Part shown: piece by piece, positions 6,900 through 10,696 of the stretch
Layout of the letters: every line of letters starts with the position of its first letter
Numbering within the stretch: the stretch's first letter is position 1
NCBI GenBank assembly: GCA_030625925.1
Contig: DAOUPY010000023.1
Location: 1 to 10,696, forward strand
Source: Fusobacteriaceae bacterium
Lineage (GTDB): Bacteria > Fusobacteriota > Fusobacteriia > Fusobacteriales > Fusobacteriaceae
DNA length: 10,696 nucleotides
Direction of reading: 5' to 3'
Notes under the pieces: model-generated
Databases searched by the model: none
What the model saw: the letters and a program-made list of their open reading frames with translations, nothing else
What the model was told of the DNA's origin: nothing
Made by a program: the position numbers and the translations under genes

Positions 6900-7712
6900 T
6901 TATTTTTTTCTTAATTCATTATACTCCTCTACTTTTTCTTTTAATTTTTTTATCTGTACAGGAGTAAAATTTTCCCCTTTTAAAACTTCAAAGTCAAAGT
7001 TTTCTAGTTGGCAAAGATACTTTATTCCTATTTCCATCAAATAAGAAACGAAACTTCTATATCTAAAGAATACCTTAGATATCCTGTGTCCATAGACTAA
7101 GTATTCTTCTACCTCTGAACTAAATTCACCATGTTTAAATTTAATATACTCATTTTCAGCATTATTTACCTTTGTTTTAGAGATTCCATCCTCTACTAAT
7201 TTTTCAAAATTGAAATTTTCTAACTCACTTACATATATAAGTCCTAAATTTTCACATATTTTCTTAAATTCATCATGCTTTCTTGCAGAGTAAAGATCCG
7301 TAATTAAAACTCTATATTTGGATTTTTCTCTGATCATCTTAGATTCTTTTGGCTGCTTTAAGATCTCATTTTCTTCCCTTAATTCATCCACGGCCTTCTC
7401 AATTTCTATTATTTTTTTGGCTGTCTCATAATTTTCAGCTATTAATTTTGTATTTTCCAACTTTAAATTTCCATTTAATCTTTTTAAATCTATATTTTCT
7501 GTTTTAACCTTGTCAAATTCTAAGGTGATTTTTTCAAATTGTCTGTCATGGGGAGATTTAGATATTTTTTCTATTTCTACATCTTTTTCTTGGATGACTA
7601 TTGCCAGCTCACCCTCTCTAGCCTTGATCTTTATTATTTCATTTTGCAAATTATCTATTAATATATTTAACTCAGATATTTTTTCTTTTTCTTTAATTCC
7701 AAATAAACTCAT
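6900..7712 (-). CDS. Coiled-coil protein with a duplicated C-terminal module
   Basis: I do not recognise a named family. Translation most likely starts at the ATG at 7712 (MSLFGIKEKEKIS), giving 270 residues. A GGAGGAG site lies directly before it, and the longer frame to 7772 would translate that site itself. Residues about 8-120 are charged heptad-like sequence predicting a long coiled coil. The C-terminal half (about 136-264) holds two similar modules: GLIYVSELENFNFEKL (157-172) and GIKYLCQLENFDFEVL (229-244), each followed by a charged helix. The helix, 'L-x-NF-x-FE-x-L' turn and helix layout is reminiscent of the small helical domain at the end of RNA polymerase alpha subunits, but this is only a resemblance. 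No signal peptide or membrane segment is seen. It is first in an operon with threonine aldolase. Confidence 0.8.
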   Translation of the reverse strand: MSLFGIKEKEKISELNILIDNLQNEIIKIKAREGELAIVIQEKDVEIEKISKSPHDRQFEKITLEFDKVKTENIDLKRLNGNLKLENTKLIAENYETAKKIIEIEKAVDELREENEILKQPKESKMIREKSKYRVLITDLYSARKHDEFKKICENLGLIYVSELENFNFEKLVEDGISKTKVNNAENEYIKFKHGEFSSEVEEYLVYGHRISKVFFRYRSFVSYLMEIGIKYLCQLENFDFEVLKGENFTPVQIKKLKEKVEEYNELRKK

Positions 7713-7743
7713 ACGCTCCTCCATATTTTTTCTTTTATTATTA

Positions 7744-7772
7744 AGTATAATAGAAAAAATTAATAAATTCAA
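7744..7772 (-). promoter_or_regulatory. Promoter of the coiled-coil/threonine aldolase operon
   Basis: On the minus strand TTGAAT (7772-7767), a 17-base spacer and TATACT (7749-7744). The boxes, spacing and following TAA are the same as in the promoter at 1312-1340. Transcription would start near 7737, about 25 bases before the ATG at 7712. This also argues against the upstream start at 7772, which would lie inside the promoter. Confidence 0.65.
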
Positions 7773-7776
7773 CCTT

Positions 7777-7797
7777 AAATTATTCTATGAATAATTT
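7777..7797. promoter_or_regulatory. AT-rich palindrome between divergent promoters
   Basis: AAATTATTC (7777-7785) and GAATAATTT (7789-7797) are perfect 9-base inverted arms around a 3-base centre. The element lies just upstream of the minus-strand -35 box and covers the place where a plus-strand -35 box would be, so it could be an operator serving both directions. The T-run to 7800 also makes it terminator-like in the plus direction. Confidence 0.4.
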
Positions 7798-7808
7798 TTT
7801 AAAAACTG

Positions 7809-7814
7809 TATAAT
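7809..7814 (+). promoter_or_regulatory. -10 box of the MORN-repeat lipoprotein gene
   Basis: A perfect TATAAT with a weak possible -35 (ATGAAT, 7787-7792, 16-base spacer). Transcription would start about 7821, at the edge of the GGAGGTG ribosome binding site, giving an unusually short leader of about 11 bases. Confidence 0.5.
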
Positions 7815-7831
7815 AAACAGGGAGGTGAAAT

Positions 7832-8335
7832 ATGAAGTTAAAACAATTTATTATTATTCTGATATTATTAGTTCTAGGAGGGTGCAGCAGCCTTGACTTC
7901 CTAACTAAGGAAACAAAGTTTAAGGATCTAAAAATGAAAAATGGTAGTTATTATAAAAATGAAAAACTCTATACAGGTGATGCAGGATCTTTCTATGACA
8001 ATAAAAATAAAAAAGCCTTTGGAACTTTTAAAGAAGGTAAATTCCATGGAGAATTTTTATTTTTTTATGAAAGCGGCAGTTTAAAGTCAAAGATGAATTT
8101 TGTTGAAAATAAATTAGATGGTGCAAAATACCAATATTACTCCAACGGTAATGAAAAAATCGTGGAGAATTACAGTCAGGGAAAATTAAATGGGATGCTG
8201 ACAGAGTACTATGAAAATTCAGCTATTAAATTTGAAGTTCGATTTAAAGATGACAACATGATTGGAGATGCTGTTTCCTACGGAAAAGACGGAAGTATTA
8301 CTGATAGAATAAGCTATGAGATGGATGAAGAGTAA
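7832..8335 (+). CDS. MORN-repeat lipoprotein (YwqK-like)
   Basis: The 167-residue protein has a lipoprotein signal peptide ending in LGGC with the acylated cysteine at residue 18. The mature part is made of short repeats of the MORN_2 type, roughly G.F..GK..GE...Y..G.LK: GTFKEGKFHGEFLFFYESGSLK (64-85, shown as pattern), KLDGAKYQYYSNGNEK (94-109), GKLNGMLTEYYENSAIK (117-133) and a weaker NMIGDAVSYGKDGSI (142-156). It should be surface- or periplasm-facing and anchored by lipid. Databases often label such proteins 'toxin-antitoxin system YwqK family antitoxin', but no toxin partner is visible here and I would not use that name. A GGAGGTG ribosome binding site fixes the start. It is divergent from the coiled-coil operon, and its stop codon overlaps the terminator stem. 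Confidence 0.85.
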   Translation: MKLKQFIIILILLVLGGCSSLDFLTKETKFKDLKMKNGSYYKNEKLYTGDAGSFYDNKNKKAFGTFKEGKFHGEFLFFYESGSLKSKMNFVENKLDGAKYQYYSNGNEKIVENYSQGKLNGMLTEYYENSAIKFEVRFKDDNMIGDAVSYGKDGSITDRISYEMDEE

Positions 8336-8383
8336 AAAAGTGATAGATTGAGTATATACAGATACTCAATCTATCACTTTTTT
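8334..8383. terminator. Bidirectional terminator with a perfect 22-bp stem
   Basis: The arms 8334-8355 and 8362-8383 are fully complementary over 22 bases around the 6-base loop ATACAG. A6 and T6 ends provide the T-run in either direction. The left arm includes the last two bases of the lipoprotein stop codon, and the asparaginase stop lies five bases beyond the right arm. It serves both convergent genes. Confidence 0.95.
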
Positions 8384-8388
8384 ATTTT

Positions 8389-9774
8389 TTAATACTTATC
8401 TATAAAAATTTCAAATACTACCCTGTCCCAAGAAATTTCCCTCTGAGATTCTATATTGAAATAAATTTTTGTACCCTTTTCTAAAATTTGAGCTGTAGAA
8501 TGATCAAAACTTATTAAAAAATCAGCGATTTCCCCGTCTCTACTTAAAGTTTTTACAGAGTTTTTTAGAGGTAACTTTGTTTCTCCCTCAATGCTTACCT
8601 TTAAATCTATTGGCTCAGTTGAACTTATATTTCTGACTCTAAATCTAGTTCTTTTTATCTTTAGAGGATCAATTTCCTTTGGGACAACTACTTCAAATGA
8701 TTTTGAAGTAACTCCTTTATTTAGATCATCCAGCCGGTAAGTCAGGAGATCCAGACTCTGTTCCCCACAGATATCCAGCTGAATAGCATTTCCAATAGAC
8801 TTACCGTCCATCCCTTTGCCTAAAAGGTGCATGAGTTTGGCAATGGCCGCTTCTGGGGTAAGATCCATACCGCTAACTACACCTGCATCTAAAAGCCTTG
8901 TGCTGGCATCATAGAGGCCCATCTTAACCATCCCAGTAGGGCATTGGCTGATATTCACAACGGTAACACCTAATTTTACAATTTCTTCAATAACAGAAAC
9001 AAAGGCATCACTGGTAGGGGCATTTCCATTCCCGTAAGTTTTTAAGATGAGTCCCTTGATCTCATCAGTTTTAAATATTTTTTTTAATATCTCAGGGTTG
9101 AATCCCGGGAATATATCAAAGACCAATACATTTGTATTCATTGAATAATCTACATAAAACTCTTTTTCTGTTGGCTTTCTAATTTTTGATATATCTATCT
9201 TTATTTCCGATCCTGCTACTCCTAAATTTGAGTAGTTTGGAGTTGAAAAGCCATAATAATTACTTGCATCTAGTTTTCTAGATCTATTTCCCCTGAGGAG
9301 ATGATCTCTAAAAAATATAGATACTTCTGGAACTAAACTAATGTTATACAGATCCGATCCTGCTATTTGGATAGCTGTTACTAAGTTTTGAAGAGCATCA
9401 CTCCTAGGGTTTTCCAGGGGTACTTGGGATCCAGTCAAGATCACAGGCTTACTCAAATTATTCAGCATAAATGAGAGGGCTGAAGCTGTAAAAGCCATGG
9501 TGTCGGTTCCGTGGAGAACCACAAACCCACAATATTTATCATAATTTTTTTCTATTATCTGGGCTATCTCAATCCAAATATTTGGATTCATATCTGAAGA
9601 ATCAATGAGCTCCTCTACCTGAATATATCCAGTATCAAAATTATTTAAAAGTGGATAGCTTGCTGCTATTTCATTCCAATCTTCTGCAGGTTTCAATGGA
9701 CTCAATGGATTTCCCTTCTCAATATGAACCATTCCAATAGTTCCGCCTGTATTAATTACTAGTACTTTTTTCAT
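8389..9774 (-). CDS. Type I L-asparaginase with an extra C-terminal domain
   Basis: Residues 1 to about 350 are a cytoplasmic-type asparaginase hydrolysing asparagine to aspartate and ammonia. The first catalytic motif is NTGGTIG with T12; SSDMNPN (59-65) binds substrate; HGTDTMA (88-94) supplies T90 and D91; and RSRKLDASN (164-172) supplies the conserved lysine K167. GSQVPLENPRSDA (115-127) is also typical. No signal peptide is present, which supports type I. Family members are usually about 330-350 residues, while this one has 461. The extra tail (about 360-461) alternates hydrophobic and charged residues (VSIEGETKLPLK, KIYFNIESQ, DRVVFEIFIDKY) and looks like a beta-sandwich, with no cysteines or known motif. 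A GGAGGAG site four bases before the ATG fixes the start. The catalytic residues are complete, so I expect activity. Confidence 0.9.
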   Translation of the reverse strand: MKKVLVINTGGTIGMVHIEKGNPLSPLKPAEDWNEIAASYPLLNNFDTGYIQVEELIDSSDMNPNIWIEIAQIIEKNYDKYCGFVVLHGTDTMAFTASALSFMLNNLSKPVILTGSQVPLENPRSDALQNLVTAIQIAGSDLYNISLVPEVSIFFRDHLLRGNRSRKLDASNYYGFSTPNYSNLGVAGSEIKIDISKIRKPTEKEFYVDYSMNTNVLVFDIFPGFNPEILKKIFKTDEIKGLILKTYGNGNAPTSDAFVSVIEEIVKLGVTVVNISQCPTGMVKMGLYDASTRLLDAGVVSGMDLTPEAAIAKLMHLLGKGMDGKSIGNAIQLDICGEQSLDLLTYRLDDLNKGVTSKSFEVVVPKEIDPLKIKRTRFRVRNISSTEPIDLKVSIEGETKLPLKNSVKTLSRDGEIADFLISFDHSTAQILEKGTKIYFNIESQREISWDRVVFEIFIDKY

Positions 9775-9835
9775 CCCACTCCTCCAGATCTTATAGTTTA
9801 TATAAATATGATTATTTCTTTTTTTTGTACATATT

Positions 9836-9841
9836 ATTATA
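9836..9841 (-). promoter_or_regulatory. Possible -10 box of the asparaginase gene
   Basis: TATAAT on the minus strand, about 60 bases upstream of the start. The sequence at the -35 distance (TTCCAT) is poor. It is the best candidate in the AT-rich leader but weak. Confidence 0.35.
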
Positions 9842-9909
9842 CTTTTTTTTTTTGATATATGGAAGTTTTTTTTAGAAAATTGTATTTATTTTGATTATTT
9901 CATCTTAAA

Positions 9910-10180
9910 AGCTGACGTTAATTATTTAACGACTAATAATCTATAGCCGGTAATTGATCAATAGAACGTGGATTACGCGGATCTATTGGATATTCACTGA
10001 TTATGACAACAATTCAAAAGCCTTAACGCTGACTAAAATCTGACGCTTAAATACAGACAAAACCAGACCTTTTCTATTTCTTTGCTACTAAACTAACCTG
10101 CGTAATCTGCGACTAAAAAGATTATCTTTTTTTGACACAGATTTCTATGGATTAAAATCCTAATTTCCACAGATTTAAAA
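9910..10180. repeat. Non-coding block rich in inverted and direct repeats
   Basis: No gene is visible between the asparaginase leader and 10299. The block holds CGTTAA/TTAACG arms (9916-9921 and 9926-9931) and CAATAGA/TCTATTG arms (9959-9965 and 9982-9988). A distant inverted pair GATTACGC (9971-9978) and GCGTAATC (10100-10107) also occurs, plus two direct copies of CACAGATTT (10136-10144 and 10168-10176) separated by a small GGATT/AATCC hairpin. Phrases such as 'GATTACGCGGAT' and 'GCGTAATCTGCG' recall short sequences dispersed in intergenic DNA of many bacteria, which I report from memory only. The rest, 10181-10298, is AT-rich with nothing clear. Confidence 0.5.
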
Positions 10181-10298
10181 CCCTTACACTAAGCCCATAA
10201 AATTTTAAATCTCTAATTTTGTTTCTAAGCAATTTCAAACGTCAATTGTTAGAATTTAAATGGAGCTGATTATAACCATAAAAATCAAGGTTAGGCAA

Positions 10299-10499
10299 CT
10301 AAAAAAGGACAAAAGATTTAGTTGATCTCTTGTCCTTTTTATTATATTGAATAAAGTCGCTGAAATTATTGCTGTGTAATAGATAAGTTTTGCTAGTATT
10401 TGCTTCTAAACACTTATCTTCTTCCGCCTTTAAAACTTTTTTTTCATATTGAGAATACAATTCTTCTAATTTTATTAATAATTCTTTAGAAATTTTCAT
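10299..10499 (-). CDS. Small protein, apparently truncated at its C-terminus
   Basis: From the ATG at 10499 the frame gives 66 residues starting MKISKELLIKLEELYSQYEK. A helical, charged N-terminus leads into ANTSKTYLLHSNNF (33-46). I associate that combination (serine/threonine-lysine-threonine-tyrosine, then H..NF) with a family of small proteins that normally end in an F-x-x-W...G-x-F-x-P-G tail. Here the tail is absent: after SDFIQYN the frame runs through its own terminator hairpin, which encodes residues 54-66. A TTG start four codons upstream is possible. The ribosome binding site is weak (GAAGAG). It has its own promoter, so a shortened product may be made. Function is unknown, and family membership rests on memory. 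Confidence 0.5.
   Translation of the reverse strand: MKISKELLIKLEELYSQYEKKVLKAEEDKCLEANTSKTYLLHSNNFSDFIQYNKKDKRSTKSFVLF
10302..10340. terminator. Terminator overlapping the end of the small minus-strand gene
   Basis: AAAAAGGACAAAAGAT (10302-10317) pairs with ATCTCTTGTCCTTTTT (10325-10340) at 15 of 16 positions around a 7-base loop. A- and T-runs at the ends suit termination in both directions. On the minus strand it lies inside the open frame rather than after it. Confidence 0.85.
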
Positions 10500-10527
10500 T
10501 TTGCTCTTCAAAATTTAATCTTTATAA

Positions 10528-10556
10528 TCTATACACTCTATACAATAATATTTCAA
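10528..10556 (-). promoter_or_regulatory. Promoter of the small minus-strand gene
   Basis: On the minus strand TTGAAA (10556-10551), a 17-base spacer and TATAGA (10533-10528). It lies about 30 bases upstream of the ATG at 10499. Confidence 0.5.
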
Positions 10557-10613
10557 TAAAATCATTATTTATCTACTGATGTGTAGAGGAATAGAGCTTT
10601 AGTTCTAGTTGAG

Positions 10614-10633
10614 AGTTTTGTTTGTACAAAACT
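10614..10633 (+). repeat. Hairpin near the right edge
   Basis: AGTTTTGT (10614-10621) and ACAAAACT (10626-10633) are perfect 8-base arms around TTGT. The element lies 17 bases upstream of a TATAAT, so it could be an operator or a weak transcript end. Confidence 0.4.
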
Positions 10634-10650
10634 TTTAACAGATTAGAAGA

Positions 10651-10684
10651 TATAATCTCAGAGTTGGAGTGTGTTGTGGAGGAG
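10651..10684 (+). promoter_or_regulatory. -10 box and ribosome binding site of a gene beyond the right edge
   Basis: TATAAT (10651-10656) is followed by a strong GGAGGAGG site (10678-10685). No ATG, GTG or TTG follows before the window ends at 10696. A plus-strand gene probably starts just outside. The -35 region is unconvincing. Confidence 0.4.
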
Positions 10685-10696
10685 GTCTATTTTAAG

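Noticed and set aside
7713..7772. Upstream extension of the coiled-coil protein starting MNLLIFSIILNNKRK, which would look like a signal or membrane segment
   Set aside because: It would start inside the -35 box of the gene's promoter and translate the ribosome binding site as MEER. The ATG at 7712 directly follows a strong GGAGGAG.
7510..7794. Plus-strand frame of 94 residues opposite the coiled-coil gene
   Set aside because: Serine/isoleucine/phenylalanine-rich antisense shadow of a lysine/glutamate-rich coiled coil; no promoter or ribosome site.
7832..8335. Toxin-antitoxin module based on the YwqK label
   Set aside because: No second small gene adjoins it on the same strand, and the lipobox places it outside the cytoplasm.
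10136..10176. Two CACAGATTT copies considered as the start of a CRISPR array
   Set aside because: Only two 9-base copies, with a 23-base gap and no further regular repeats; no cas genes nearby.

Overview
The window is very AT-rich. Its genes have strong GGAGG-type ribosome binding sites, heavy AGA/AAA/ATA codon use, small lipoproteins with MORN-type repeats and long AT-rich gaps. Together with the look of the proteins this suggests a member of the Fusobacteriota, perhaps an Ilyobacter/Propionigenium/Psychrilyobacter-like lineage. That placement comes from recognising protein style and was not tested by a search. Most of the window is ordinary chromosome. I see no integrase, transposase, CRISPR array, rRNA or tRNA.

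Left part (1-1460). The window opens inside the N-terminus of a minus-strand dicarboxylate/amino acid:cation symporter. A gene-free stretch follows, then a 48-residue zinc-ribbon protein and an unrecognised 98-residue protein, both on the plus strand and probably one transcript. A 500-base gap comes next. It holds a promoter near its right end and, on the minus strand, three short open runs that may be relics of old genes.

Middle part (1461-5850), all on the plus strand, is about the envelope and transport. A DUF1499 lipoprotein gene overlaps a cardiolipin synthase gene. Next come an independently promoted 1-acylglycerol-3-phosphate acyltransferase (PlsC type) with a clear terminator, and a SulP-family anion transporter with a STAS domain. 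Cardiolipin synthase and PlsC both act in phospholipid metabolism, at the late and early ends of the pathway.

Right part (5850-10696). A bidirectional terminator separates SulP from a minus-strand operon made of a coiled-coil protein with a duplicated C-terminal module and a low-specificity threonine aldolase. A MORN-repeat lipoprotein is transcribed divergently from that operon. It meets a minus-strand type I asparaginase tail to tail across a perfect 22-bp terminator stem. The asparaginase carries an unusual C-terminal extension of about 100 residues. Then follow a 520-base non-coding block with several inverted and direct repeats, a short minus-strand gene whose end runs into its own terminator, and a promoter-like leader running off the right edge.

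I found no convincing multi-gene novel system. The best leads are the asparaginase extension, the duplicated-module coiled-coil protein, the structured block at 9910-10180, the truncated gene at 10299-10499, the zinc-ribbon/orphan pair, and a promoter architecture shared by three transcripts.
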